Shown: positions 53,542 through 61,847, numbered from the stretch's first letter. The stretch is 64,000 bases of DNA from Mediterranea massiliensis (GCF_900128475.1 NZ_LT635838.1:622536-686535), one strand, 5' to 3'. Translations and numbers: made by a program. Notes: generated by a model from the sequence alone, not told the origin.

Positions 53542-54661
53542 ACTCCTCTTCTTTCTTTTTCCGGAATCCGGCCAGCAAATCACGGGCAAAGAGTATCCAG
53601 CCTACGGAACCGACACCGGCCAGGAAGACGAAGCCAATGAGAATCATGGGCTTGGAGGGCTTGGAGGCACGAAGAGGAACTGTAGCCTCCTGCACCACGG
53701 CATAAACAGGGGTACTCTCCTGCACCTTGGCTTTGGCCAACTGAAGTTGCTGGGCTGTCTGGTTATACAGATTATAAGCCAGATTCATCTCGTTCTGGAG
53801 ACGTTCCTGACGGGTCTGTACACTGAGAAAAGACAAATTCTGGTTCATGTCCACAAAATCGGCGTAAGCCTGCTGAGCCTCATAATACTTCTGACGAGCC
53901 TCATCGTACAATTGCTGGGCGAATTCCAAATCGCCCCGTGCCTTGCTGGTGCGATAGTCCGTAATATATTGCTGAAGACGGTCCATCACCGTATCTGTCA
54001 ACGTAGCAGCGATGAGAGGGTCCTGCATGGTGACCGACAAGGTTATCATATAGGTTTTCTTGTCTACGGATACGACAATACGCCGTCCCAAAGCCCCGAC
54101 AATGCCCGCCTCCTCATGGGTCAGATGAAAAGGATTGACCGCAGCAGCAGACAGCGTATCAGCCTTTTCCTCACGGAAAAGCGAAAGCCCCCAGCCCAAA
54201 CATCTGGAAGGGAAACCGATAACAGCACGCCACCAGGGGGCGCGTTGATAATCCTTCAGATATTCATACAAACTTATTTGCAGCGAATCGTCCATTCTGC
54301 GAAGAGGAACGGAAAACAGACTCGTGGAAAATCTCACCGAAGAGACGATGTCCGGGTAAAAATTAGGATTGATCGCATCGCGTGTATTGTTGGTCTGCAA
54401 ATTGATGCCAGCAATACTGGCCAAACTACTCAGGCTACCGAGTGAAGAACTTCCTCTGGAGAACTCCGGAGCCAGCGTGACGGTAGCCGTATATTCTTTG
54501 GGAATGCTGAAGGCTACGACAAGAGCTACCAGTACGGCAATGCCGCAAGACTTAAAGATCAATTTACGACCGGCCCATACCCGGGCGATCAATGCCAGCA
54601 AATCAATTTCCTGTTCCCCTGATTTCGGAGTGACAGGATTCTGTCCTTGATTGGTTTCCAT
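53540..54661 (-). CDS. wzz: Wzz-type chain-length determinant protein
   Basis: This 373-residue inner-membrane protein of the Wzz/polysaccharide co-polymerase family has a first helix near residues 36-55 (SCGIAVLVALVVAFSIPKEY), a long periplasmic part with a coiled coil (residues ~240-310), and a last helix near residues 345-362 (ILIGFVFLAGVGSVGWILFA). It lacks a cytosolic tyrosine-kinase domain. It governs polymer length and pairs with Wza upstream. Confidence 0.92.
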   Translation of the reverse strand: METNQGQNPVTPKSGEQEIDLLALIARVWAGRKLIFKSCGIAVLVALVVAFSIPKEYTATVTLAPEFSRGSSSLGSLSSLASIAGINLQTNNTRDAINPNFYPDIVSSVRFSTSLFSVPLRRMDDSLQISLYEYLKDYQRAPWWRAVIGFPSRCLGWGLSLFREEKADTLSAAAVNPFHLTHEEAGIVGALGRRIVVSVDKKTYMITLSVTMQDPLIAATLTDTVMDRLQQYITDYRTSKARGDLEFAQQLYDEARQKYYEAQQAYADFVDMNQNLSFLSVQTRQERLQNEMNLAYNLYNQTAQQLQLAKAKVQESTPVYAVVQEATVPLRASKPSKPMILIGFVFLAGVGSVGWILFARDLLAGFRKKKEEE

Positions 54662-54699
54662 ATGTTGTCAAACAAATATCAAATGAATAATGGGACTTT

Positions 54700-57144
54700 C
54701 TACTTCAACAAACTGGAAATAGTGGCGGCCATCGTACCCAAGGAAGCGGCCGAAGTGGTAAGAGATACAATCTCGGCAATGCTCATGCCCTTGCGTTCCT
54801 TCTTGGTGGGCACAATAATTTGGCATCCGGGTTCTATCTGCCCGCTCTTGAACCGCTTGATACGGGTGACAGTACCGTTCATACGAACCACATAGGCACT
54901 TCGCTTTTTGGCCATTCTGCCATAACCGCCGGCCTGGTCGATGTAATAGGACTTGGGCTTGCCGGCTATGTACGTGACCGTATTGGGGAACTGGACTTCT
55001 CCCGTAATCTTGACCGTACTGACATATTCGGGAATATATAAATAGTCTCCTTCGCGCAGCACCACATCGTAATCGGAACCGGGATTGGCCAACGCCTTGT
55101 CCAATTCGATACCCACCGTATACAAATCACTCAGACGAAGTTTTGCTACAGACACGGAATCGCTGCCGGCATTCATCAAAGCCATATCGAGGGCTGCCTG
55201 ACGCTGAACACGTTCCTCTTCGTTCATCTTCCGGATGAGACGACCGCCCCGTACGTAGGCTTCAGAAGTAAGCCCTCCCGCACGCTTTACCAAATCGGAA
55301 AGCCGCTCATTCTTACGCGTCAGCGTATAGCCTCCGGCAAAAACCGCCTCACCGGCAATGGTAACACGACGCTGTATCTGATAACCGGGACTGCGGCGCA
55401 CTTCAACAACATCATAAGGCTCCAGCACAAAACCGGGGGTACCGTCGATGACAAATCCTTCCTTGACAGCGAAGGTGAAAACTTGAGCTGTCTCCTTACC
55501 CACTTGCAAACTCTTGGGGTCTCGAAGACGACGGGAGATGTCTACACGTACCGTAGAAGCACTCTCGAGCAGACCTCCGGCCTGTACCAACAAATCTTCC
55601 AGGGTCGTGTTTTCAGCAAAGGGGTAAATGCCCGGGCGAGTCACCTCGCCTTCAATGGTTAAAGCACCCTGAGCCTGAAGTTCCTGAATACTGGGGATAC
55701 TGAGCACGTCTTCGCGCTGCAAAGGGATATCCGGCAAACGGCCGCTCATCACGCCAGCCAGATCGACGGCTATCACTTCATGCGTAAGATCCTCGCGTTC
55801 GCGCGTAAGAATAACGCGTGAACAAAAGGCATCGCCCGTCAGCCCCTCGGCCCGGGTAACCAGATCTTTGACGGTTTGGAGGGTTCCACCCAACTCATAC
55901 ATTCCAGGGCGGTAAACGGCTCCCTCAATCTCGACACGATTGGCAAAACGGTCCAGAACAGCACCGACAGACACCGAATCGCCATCGGCCAGCATCCAGG
56001 TAGGATAAGAAGTGTCTACCACACTATAAATGCTGTTTTCGCGCCCACTGCGACGCACGACTGTAACTTCCTTGCGATAAGCATCGCCGGCAAAACCACC
56101 GGCATAACCAATTAAGGCGGCCAAAGGCTCATCCTGCTTCATCTCATAGAACATGGGGCGCTTGACTTTCCCCTGAATCTGCACCAACTGATCATAAGGC
56201 GGTACTAAAATGACATCCCCTTCTTCCAGACGGACGTCGTCATTGAGGGCCCCCTTCATCAGATAAGCATAAATATCGACGGTAGCTACCTGCCGGCCGG
56301 CACGCATCACACGGATGCCACGCAACGAACCAATGTCGGATACACCACCTGCCCGGTAAAGAGCATGGAAAACGGTTGAAAAGGAAGACAGACGATAAGT
56401 GCCGGGCACGGTAACTTCACCCATGACATTGACTTGAATGGTACGAATCTGTCCCAACGTAACCCGAACCTGCGATTCAGGATTTTCACCGGAAATGCCG
56501 GCATATTTACGGGAAAGGACCTCACGAATCTTATCGGCAGCCTGGGATATCGTAAGACCACTCAGATAAACAGGTCCTATCTGACTGATCATGATATTAC
56601 CCTCTGGAGTAATTTCCTGACGAATAGTAGTTTCATTGGCACCCCAGATATCAACAATCACCTCATCACCAGGGCCCAAACGATAATTGACAGGAGTCGC
56701 CATATTTTCGTTAGGCTCGAAAGTAAGTTGACGATTGGTAAACAAATTATGTCCATAAATACGACGCTCGGGAGGAAGCTGTTCTTGCACTTGGGTTGAA
56801 TCAGCAAAAATTTGCATCCAGGTATCCGTGCTATCCTCTGCTGCCGTTGTCATGAAATTCTCTACCAGACGGCGCTCCCTTAAACGGCTGTTCACACGGG
56901 GAGTAGGATCATTGGGATTGGCCTGCTGGCTTTTGTCGTAGTTTTCCTTTATACGCTGCAACTGCTCACGGGTAACGCCTCTGGAAACAAGCATCTTACC
57001 AATTTCCTCATCACTTTTTCCTGCGGTCTTTTGTTCTTTTACCAAAGCTATCACCTGATCGTCACTGATCTGCTGGGCATACAAAGATGCCGACAAACTA
57101 AAAAGGAGGAATGTCAATCCTAAAATACGAAAAAAAATCTTCAT
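54700..57144 (-). CDS. wza: Wza-type outer-membrane polysaccharide export protein
   Basis: This 814-residue exported protein starts at the ATG at 57144 with a signal peptide ending in SASLYAQ. The Poly_export domain (NYRLGPGDEVIVDIWGANET, near residues 150-230) is followed by several SLBB-type domains (IQVNVMGEVTVPGTYRLSSF; VEIEGAVYRPGMYELGG; LTIEGEVTRPGIYPFAEN; VTIAGEAVFAGGYTLTRKN; VKITGEVQFPNTVTYIAGK). The many SLBB repeats make it much longer than E. coli Wza, as usual in Bacteroides. It forms the export channel. Confidence 0.95.
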   Translation of the reverse strand: MKIFFRILGLTFLLFSLSASLYAQQISDDQVIALVKEQKTAGKSDEEIGKMLVSRGVTREQLQRIKENYDKSQQANPNDPTPRVNSRLRERRLVENFMTTAAEDSTDTWMQIFADSTQVQEQLPPERRIYGHNLFTNRQLTFEPNENMATPVNYRLGPGDEVIVDIWGANETTIRQEITPEGNIMISQIGPVYLSGLTISQAADKIREVLSRKYAGISGENPESQVRVTLGQIRTIQVNVMGEVTVPGTYRLSSFSTVFHALYRAGGVSDIGSLRGIRVMRAGRQVATVDIYAYLMKGALNDDVRLEEGDVILVPPYDQLVQIQGKVKRPMFYEMKQDEPLAALIGYAGGFAGDAYRKEVTVVRRSGRENSIYSVVDTSYPTWMLADGDSVSVGAVLDRFANRVEIEGAVYRPGMYELGGTLQTVKDLVTRAEGLTGDAFCSRVILTREREDLTHEVIAVDLAGVMSGRLPDIPLQREDVLSIPSIQELQAQGALTIEGEVTRPGIYPFAENTTLEDLLVQAGGLLESASTVRVDISRRLRDPKSLQVGKETAQVFTFAVKEGFVIDGTPGFVLEPYDVVEVRRSPGYQIQRRVTIAGEAVFAGGYTLTRKNERLSDLVKRAGGLTSEAYVRGGRLIRKMNEEERVQRQAALDMALMNAGSDSVSVAKLRLSDLYTVGIELDKALANPGSDYDVVLREGDYLYIPEYVSTVKITGEVQFPNTVTYIAGKPKSYYIDQAGGYGRMAKKRSAYVVRMNGTVTRIKRFKSGQIEPGCQIIVPTKKERKGMSIAEIVSLTTSAASLGTMAATISSLLK

Positions 57145-57183
57145 GAAGTAAAGTATCAATTATTTATCTGTTTATTTACAAAA

Positions 57184-57402
57184 CTAAGGTTCCCCAATCG
57201 CCTCGACAATCATGCGGACATGCACGGGCATGTAGACGCGGGCATGCGGATTGCAGCCGGCGGCCCGAAGGCGTTCGCGCAGGTGGGGATAATAGTCAAT
57301 CCAGCTCTGCAGCTTGCGATGGGCCACTTGCGGATTGAGCGTGGGAAAGTAACACTGGGCCAGCTCGGTGCGGCCATAGGCACGGATGGTAAATGCTTCC
57401 AT
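57184..57402 (-). CDS. DUF4248 family protein
   Basis: This 72-residue basic protein starts at the ATG at 57402 (MEAFTIRAYGRTELAQCYFP) and ends VRMIVEAIGEP. It matches DUF4248, short Bacteroidales proteins with an HTH-like arrangement that occur near primase-like and HU genes. Its function is unknown. The longer frame to 57486 is rejected because its extension is not conserved in style. It lies 39 bp upstream of wza and divergent from the HU gene. Confidence 0.82.
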   Translation of the reverse strand: MEAFTIRAYGRTELAQCYFPTLNPQVAHRKLQSWIDYYPHLRERLRAAGCNPHARVYMPVHVRMIVEAIGEP

Positions 57403-57557
57403 AGGATGAATTCTGATTTTGTCTTTACTGACGTAAAGATACTGAAAATCAGGCAGAATACCATACACCGGAGCAACTATAATCAACGATAATCAACTTT
57501 AATCCATCCTAACCTACCCTTACCGACCGTTACGGACTTCCCAGGGGGAGGAGGTTG

Positions 57558-57565
57558 TATCTTTG
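57558..57565 (+). promoter_or_regulatory. -7 promoter box (TATCTTTG) for the HU-smalltalk-amidase operon
   Basis: TATCTTTG fits TAnnTTTG. It lies 200 bp before the HU ATG, so the leader RNA would include the whole inverted-repeat element at 57572-57725. No clear -33 box is visible. Confidence 0.5.
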
Positions 57566-57571
57566 TAACGT

Positions 57572-57725
57572 TCACCACGAAGGAAACTGAGCTTTCACCA
57601 CAGATTACACTGATCACACAGATTTGCTCAAATATCATCAGTTGATTGCTTAACACAATCTGTGTAAATCTGCGTAATCTGCGGTTCAGAAAATACGCTG
57701 TGAAACTCTGTGTACTCTGTGGTGA
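57572..57725. repeat. Nested inverted-repeat element (ACAGATTACAC family)
   Basis: An inner imperfect inverted repeat pairs ACCACAGATTACACTGATCA (from 57597) with its partner ending at 57686 (CACAATCTGTGTAAATCTGC onward). An outer pair is TCACCAC (57572-57578) and GTGGTGA (57719-57725). The CACAGATT motif recurs on both arms. Such elements are common bacterial intergenic repeats. Confidence 0.75.
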
Positions 57726-57765
57726 GCAGTAATTTTATTTATTAACTTTCAATTATCAATTCACT

Positions 57766-58248
57766 ATGATTCTCTACAGAAAAGTTCAAATCACCGGCGA
57801 GAACCATCCGTGCAACGGATTGTGGTATGCCCGCCCCGTCATCAACGAAACGCTGGACCTCGAAGCGCTGTCCAAGCACATGTCGAAACACAACACGCCT
57901 TTCTCGCCCGGCGTCATCAAAGGGGTGCTGGCCGAAATGGTGGCCTGCATCAAGGAGCTGATTCTGGACGGCAAGAACGTGAAACTGGACGACCTGGCCA
58001 TCTTCTCGGTGGGCATCGTCAGCGACCACGGCGCCGCCAGCGCAGCCGAGTTCAAGGTGAGCGAGAACGTGGCGGGCCTGAAGCTCCGCGCCCGCGCCAC
58101 CGGCGAACTGAGCAACGCCAAAATCAACCTGGAAGGCACGCTGCGCGAACAGAACGAGTACTCCGTCGAGGGCAGCAGCACGTCCGGCACGCCCGGCGGC
58201 AATAGCGGCGGCACCGGCGAAGACGACCAGGAAGGAAGTCCGCTGTAA
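57766..58248 (+). CDS. HU-related DNA-binding protein (Bacteroidetes long type)
   Basis: This 160-residue histone-like protein belongs to the HU_rel family (TIGR01201). The first ~125 residues carry the HU-type core (FSPGVIKGVLAEMVACIKEL, LDDLAIFSVGI), but the sequence is longer than HU and ends in a low-complexity Gly/Ser/Asp tail (GTPGGNSGGTGEDDQ). It probably binds or bends DNA. It is the first gene of an operon with the smalltalk and amidase genes. Confidence 0.88.
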   Translation: MILYRKVQITGENHPCNGLWYARPVINETLDLEALSKHMSKHNTPFSPGVIKGVLAEMVACIKELILDGKNVKLDDLAIFSVGIVSDHGAASAAEFKVSENVAGLKLRARATGELSNAKINLEGTLREQNEYSVEGSSTSGTPGGNSGGTGEDDQEGSPL

Positions 58249-58268
58249 GATAGCGGTAAACGGTCAGG

Positions 58269-58331
58269 GGTGAGTGGTGAGTATCCATTCGGATGAAATG
58301 CTCACCGCTAACCGTTAACCACGCACCACTC
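58269..58331. repeat. GGTGAG/CTCACC repeat element
   Basis: GGGTGAGTGGTGAG on the left and CTCACCGCTAACCGTTAACC on the right form an imperfect hairpin of the same family as the large inverted repeat at 61641-61732. It lies in the HU-smalltalk gap. Confidence 0.6.
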
Positions 58332-58376
58332 TATTAATTTTCAACTTTCAATTCTCAATTTTCAATTAACTTAAAA

Positions 58377-58484
58377 ATGGCTCAAACCAAGAGAAACGTA
58401 TGGAGCATTGTGCTCAAAGCTATTGTGGCCGTGGCTACTGCCTTGGCCGGAGTATTCGGTATCTCATCGTGCATCGGCCGATGA
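58377..58484 (+). CDS. Smalltalk-type microprotein (35 aa)
   Basis: A 35-residue ORF starts MAQTKRNVWSIVLKAIVAVA and ends SSCIGR. It has a basic N-terminus, one hydrophobic helix and a Cys near the end. It matches the short 'smalltalk' proteins known in Bacteroides next to amidase genes; their function is not established. Its stop overlaps the amidase ATG (ATGA), so the two are translationally coupled. Confidence 0.8.
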   Translation: MAQTKRNVWSIVLKAIVAVATALAGVFGISSCIGR

Positions 58485-58891
58485 GAACCATCACCCTGAT
58501 TATTGTCCATTGCTCTGCCACCCCTGAGGGGCAGAGCTTTGGCTTTGAAGCTTGCCGCACGGACCATGTGCGCCACCGCCGCTTCCGCGACATCGGCTAC
58601 CACTTCTACATCACCCGCGACGGCGAAATACACCGCGGACGGCCGATGGAACAGGTGGGAGCGCACTGCCGCAACCACAACCGGCACAGCATCGGAGTGT
58701 GCTACGAAGGCGGACTGGACCGCCTGGGCCGTCCGAAGGATACGCGTACCCTGGCACAGAAAGGCAGCCTGCTGGCGCTGGTGCGCGAACTGAAACGCCG
58801 GTTTCCGAAAGCGCTCGTCGTGGGGCACCACGACCTGGACCCGATGAAGGCGTGTCCATGTTTTGAAGCGGCGAAGGAATATCGGTTTTAG
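58481..58891 (+). CDS. N-acetylmuramoyl-L-alanine amidase (PGRP/T7-lysozyme type)
   Basis: This 136-residue amidase starts at the ATG at 58481. It shows zinc-binding residues in IIVHCSATPEG, the conserved HFYITRDGEIHRGRP block and VVGHHDLDPMKACPCF near the end. It cleaves the bond between muramic acid and the stem peptide. No signal peptide is visible, as in phage lysozymes, so export would need another route. The smalltalk gene just upstream might provide this, which is only an inference. Confidence 0.9.
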   Translation: MRTITLIIVHCSATPEGQSFGFEACRTDHVRHRRFRDIGYHFYITRDGEIHRGRPMEQVGAHCRNHNRHSIGVCYEGGLDRLGRPKDTRTLAQKGSLLALVRELKRRFPKALVVGHHDLDPMKACPCFEAAKEYRF

Positions 58892-58935
58892 GTTTGGCAG
58901 ATGATTCATCAATCATTCAACATCAACCATTATAT

Positions 58936-58963
58936 GAGATCCTTCACTTCGTTCAGGATGACA
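58936..58963. repeat. Dispersed GATCCTTCAC...CAGGATGACAG repeat, copy 4
   Basis: GAGATCCTTCACTTCGTTCA then GGATGACAG matches copy 3 and is followed by a partial second copy (GACAGGATGACAG to ~58983). It lies between the amidase and the sugar transferase ends. Confidence 0.7.
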
Positions 58964-59015
58964 GAAAGAACGACAGGATGACAGAAAGAACGGGCCTCAA
59001 AACTCATACTTAAAA

Positions 59016-59657
59016 CTAAAATTTCTTGCCAAAAACGATATAGATAAATGTTTTAGCCAAAATTTTAAAGTCGAACCACCAGGAACGGTGCTCCAGATAG
59101 AAGAGGTCGTAGCGCAAACGACGGAGCATCTTCTCGATGGTATCGGTATAGCCGTTATAAAGCGTGGCATAGGACGTGACCCCCGGACGAATCTGGAACA
59201 GATAGCGATAGCGGGGGTCATGTTCCATAATCTGCTTGATGTAATACTCACGTTCGGGACGGGGACCGATAAAGGCCATCTGCCCGCAGAACACATTCCA
59301 CAACTGCGGCAATTCATCCAAATGATGGTCACGCAGGAACCTGCCCACTTTCGTCATGCGGTCATCATTCTCACCCGCATAAAGTGCCGGTCCATCCTTT
59401 TCAGCATCTACCTTCATGCTGCGGAACTTATAAATATAGAAAGGACGACCGAAACGCCCGATGCGTTCCTGCTTGAAGATGGCAGGACCGCCGTCTTCGC
59501 GCTTCACGGCAATGTAACAAATAAGGAACAAAGGTGAAAATACGATCAATGCAACCAGAGCGGTCAAACAATCTGCTATACGTTTGACATTCCGTTCAAA
59601 TCCGTTCATCCCATCGGGGATGTAATGATCGTCCTTTTCGATTTTTTCAAAATCCAT
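59016..59657 (-). CDS. Initiating sugar-phosphate transferase (WcaJ/WbaP catalytic type)
   Basis: This 213-residue enzyme is a polyprenyl-phosphate hexose-1-phosphate transferase that starts assembly of the repeat unit on undecaprenyl phosphate. One membrane helix (IADCLTALVALIVFSPLFLI) precedes the catalytic part with FYIYKFRSMKVDAE and LPQLWNVFCGQMAFIGPRPE. It lacks the N-terminal membrane domain of full-length WcaJ. It follows upxY by 78 bp. Confidence 0.93.
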   Translation of the reverse strand: MDFEKIEKDDHYIPDGMNGFERNVKRIADCLTALVALIVFSPLFLICYIAVKREDGGPAIFKQERIGRFGRPFYIYKFRSMKVDAEKDGPALYAGENDDRMTKVGRFLRDHHLDELPQLWNVFCGQMAFIGPRPEREYYIKQIMEHDPRYRYLFQIRPGVTSYATLYNGYTDTIEKMLRRLRYDLFYLEHRSWWFDFKILAKTFIYIVFGKKF

Positions 59658-59735
59658 ATAAAGTATAGTTTAGTATAATATCCAAATAATCAATATCAAA
59701 CAAATGCCACGTCACCCATTTCATGGAGGCCATGT

Positions 59736-60452
59736 TCATAGAGGCTCTACGAGAGAAGGAGGAACAAAGGTAGTGGCTACCGCCGTAATTCCTTCGATGC
59801 ACACCACCACCCGACGATCGTGGCGTACACGGATAAAAACGCCTTCCACGCCCTCGAAAACGCCTCCGGTGATGCGGACACGAGTACCTTTCGACAACTG
59901 AAGATCAACCGGATCCAAATACAGAACACTCTCCTCGTAATTGCCTGCCACGGCAATAAAATTCTGCATCTGACTGTCAGGGATGACAAGCGGACGGCGG
60001 GTCTCGCGGTTATAAAAGTGACGCACCGGTACAGGCAGTTCCGGATGACTGCAAAGAGACTCAAGTCCCCGGCGGCTGGTATGGACAAAAACCAGATTGT
60101 GAACAGCCGGAACCAATTTACGCAACTTACGCCCCTCCTTCTCTATCAGTTCGTACCGCATGGGGACAAAATTGACTGTTCCTTGCTCATCCAACCAGGA
60201 CTTCAAGACCAGCTCACGGCAATAGGTAACCCGCAAGGCATACCAATGCACGGGTGCAACCACTTTATCCAAGTCCAAATCAATTCTTTTTTTCAACAAC
60301 AAATATTTTTCAAAAAGACATTCTTCAAGGACACCGGGGTGGCCAAGCACCTTCCGGTCAAACCATGAAATGCGAATAGTAAAGCGTAAGTCTATGCACT
60401 CATTTCTATTCAAAAAGTATCCACTATCCCAGAAGGATGCCTTCCGAACCAT
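59736..60452 (-). CDS. UpxY-type NusG-like antiterminator of the capsule operon
   Basis: This NusG-family protein has a NusG N-terminal domain beginning near residue 72 (HWYALRVTYCRELVLKSWLD) and a KOW-like segment near residues 185-205 (GTRVRITGGVFEGVEGVFIR). In Bacteroides, UpxY is the first gene of each capsule operon and lets RNA polymerase read through the leader of its own operon. It has 238 residues from the ATG at 60452. The ~70-residue N-terminal extension is unusual, and a downstream GTG or TTG start cannot be excluded. No upxZ is seen after it. Confidence 0.82.
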   Translation of the reverse strand: MVRKASFWDSGYFLNRNECIDLRFTIRISWFDRKVLGHPGVLEECLFEKYLLLKKRIDLDLDKVVAPVHWYALRVTYCRELVLKSWLDEQGTVNFVPMRYELIEKEGRKLRKLVPAVHNLVFVHTSRRGLESLCSHPELPVPVRHFYNRETRRPLVIPDSQMQNFIAVAGNYEESVLYLDPVDLQLSKGTRVRITGGVFEGVEGVFIRVRHDRRVVVCIEGITAVATTFVPPSLVEPL

Positions 60453-60495
60453 TATTTTCACGAGCAACTACAATAATATAGTGCCTACAGATTTG

Positions 60496-60526
60496 CAAAG
60501 TTAAGAGAGTTTTTCGGACTGACAAA
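60496..60526 (-). promoter_or_regulatory. Consensus promoter of the capsule operon
   Basis: TTTG (60523-60526, - strand) is followed after exactly 19 bp by TAACTTTG (60496-60503), a full match to the Bacteroides consensus. It lies 43 bp before the upxY ATG. No long inverted repeats typical of an invertible promoter are visible around it. Confidence 0.82.
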
Positions 60527-60731
60527 ACATTTTACGTTAAAAACGCCCCTCATCTTAACATTATGGGAGATTGAGAATCATAAAGTCTGCGGGATTAAAT
60601 AAAATATTCAAACAAATAAAAACAACTTCAACACAGCAAAATCCAAGGGGAAGCAGAGATATTTCAAGCACATCTTAAAAAAATATGTTATTAAGGCAAC
60701 GAGAAGTAGCTGAAATCTGACAGATTATCAC

Positions 60732-60739
60732 TAATTTTG
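60732..60739 (+). promoter_or_regulatory. -7 promoter box (TAATTTTG) for the coiled-coil gene
   Basis: TAATTTTG fits TAnnTTTG, 24 bp before the ATG at 60764. It overlaps an upstream in-frame start at 60737, which argues against that longer start. Confidence 0.5.
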
Positions 60740-60763
60740 CGACCAAATTTGAACGAACTTTTT

Positions 60764-61636
60764 ATGAACAAGAACAAATCACTGATAATCATAGGAGCCG
60801 CGCTGGTGGTACTGCTGATAGGCGTAACCGTGCTGCTGGTGATGGAAAAAACAACGAACAAGGAACTGGTACAGGAGTTCGAACTGGAAAAGGAAGACCT
60901 GGAAAACGAATATACCCGCTTCGCCCAGCAGTATGACGAACTGAAGCTGACCGTATCGAACGACTCGCTCTCGGTACTGCTGGAACAGGAGCAGCTGAAG
61001 ACGCAACGCCTGCTGGAAGAACTGCGGACGGTGAAGAGCAGCAACGCCTCGGAAATCAGACGACTGAAGAAGGAGCTGGCCAGCCTGCGCAAGGTGATGA
61101 TCAGTTACATCAATCAGATAGACTCGCTGAACCAGCTGACAGCCCACCAACAGGAAGTGATCAAGGACGTCACGCGGAAATACAACGCAGCCTCACGCCA
61201 GATCAGCAGCCTGTCCGAAGAGAAGAAGAGCCTCAACGAGAAAGTGGCCCTGGCCGCCCAGCTGGACGTGACGAACATCCGCATCACCACCCAGAACAAA
61301 CGCGGAAAGCAGACGGACAAGGTGAAGAACGTGGTGAAATTCAAGATTGACTTCAGCATCGTGAAGAACATCACTGCACAGACTGGCGAAAAGACCATCT
61401 ACGTGCGCATCGCCAAGCCGGACAACAGCATCCTGAGCAAGAGCGACAGCGGCACCTTCGACTACGAAAACCGCCAGCTGACCTACTCCATCCGGAAATA
61501 CATTGAATACACGGGCGAAGAACAGGCCGTCACCATGTACTGGAACGTGGAGGAATACCTCTACGCCGGCCAATACCGCGTGGACATCTTTGCCGACGGA
61601 GCCCTGATCGGGTCGGGGACGTTCCAGTTGAAATGA
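60764..61636 (+). CDS. Membrane-anchored coiled-coil protein of unknown function
   Basis: This 290-residue protein has a short basic N-terminus, one membrane helix (SLIIIGAALVVLLIGVTVLL), a long coiled coil (residues ~27-160, heptads rich in Glu/Leu/Lys) and a C-terminal beta-rich domain of ~120 residues (KFKIDFSIVKNITAQTGEKT ... YRVDIFADGALIGSGTFQLK). I do not recognise a named family. It is probably periplasmic, anchored in the inner membrane. The TolC gene follows after 211 bp, separated by a large hairpin. Confidence 0.8.
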   Translation: MNKNKSLIIIGAALVVLLIGVTVLLVMEKTTNKELVQEFELEKEDLENEYTRFAQQYDELKLTVSNDSLSVLLEQEQLKTQRLLEELRTVKSSNASEIRRLKKELASLRKVMISYINQIDSLNQLTAHQQEVIKDVTRKYNAASRQISSLSEEKKSLNEKVALAAQLDVTNIRITTQNKRGKQTDKVKNVVKFKIDFSIVKNITAQTGEKTIYVRIAKPDNSILSKSDSGTFDYENRQLTYSIRKYIEYTGEEQAVTMYWNVEEYLYAGQYRVDIFADGALIGSGTFQLK

Positions 61637-61640
61637 CAAC

Positions 61641-61732
61641 AGCGGTGAGTGGTTAGTGGTGAGCGGTGAGCAGCCATGCGGGCGGATACTAACCACTCAC
61701 CACTAACCGCTCACCACTAACCACTCACCGCT
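61641..61732. repeat. 27-bp perfect inverted repeat (GGTGAG family)
   Basis: Positions 61641-61667 (starting AGCGGTGAGTGGTTAGTGGT) and 61706-61732 are perfect reverse complements over 27 bp around a 38-base loop, which itself contains further ACCACTCACC copies. It could end transcription of the coiled-coil gene, although no T tract follows immediately. It is related to 58269-58331. Confidence 0.8.
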
Positions 61733-61752
61733 AATCAAATTTTCCATAAAAA

Positions 61753-61786
61753 TTTGCTTGGAGTATCGAGAACTTTTCTACCTTTG
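61753..61786 (+). promoter_or_regulatory. Promoter of the tolC-hlyD operon (TTTG-N22-TACCTTTG)
   Basis: TACCTTTG (61779-61786) fits the -7 box. TTTG (61753-61756) lies 22 bp upstream, slightly beyond the usual 19-21 bp spacing. It is 61 bp before the ATG at 61848. Confidence 0.6.
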
Positions 61787-61847
61787 CATTGTTGTTTATG
61801 CAATCATTGCCGATGCTTGGAGGCAATCAACAGAAACGTAAATTACA

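Larger units (their letters stand above)
57403..57765. other. Divergent intergenic stretch with promoter and repeat element
   Basis: No gene is seen. The stretch contains the -7 box at 57558 and the large inverted-repeat element at 57572-57725. Confidence 0.5.

Noticed and set aside
60453..60763. Invertible capsule promoter
   Set aside because: I looked for inverted repeats flanking the promoter and found only short matches such as CTACAGATTT at 60485 facing AAATCTG at 60713. That is too weak to claim a recombinase site.
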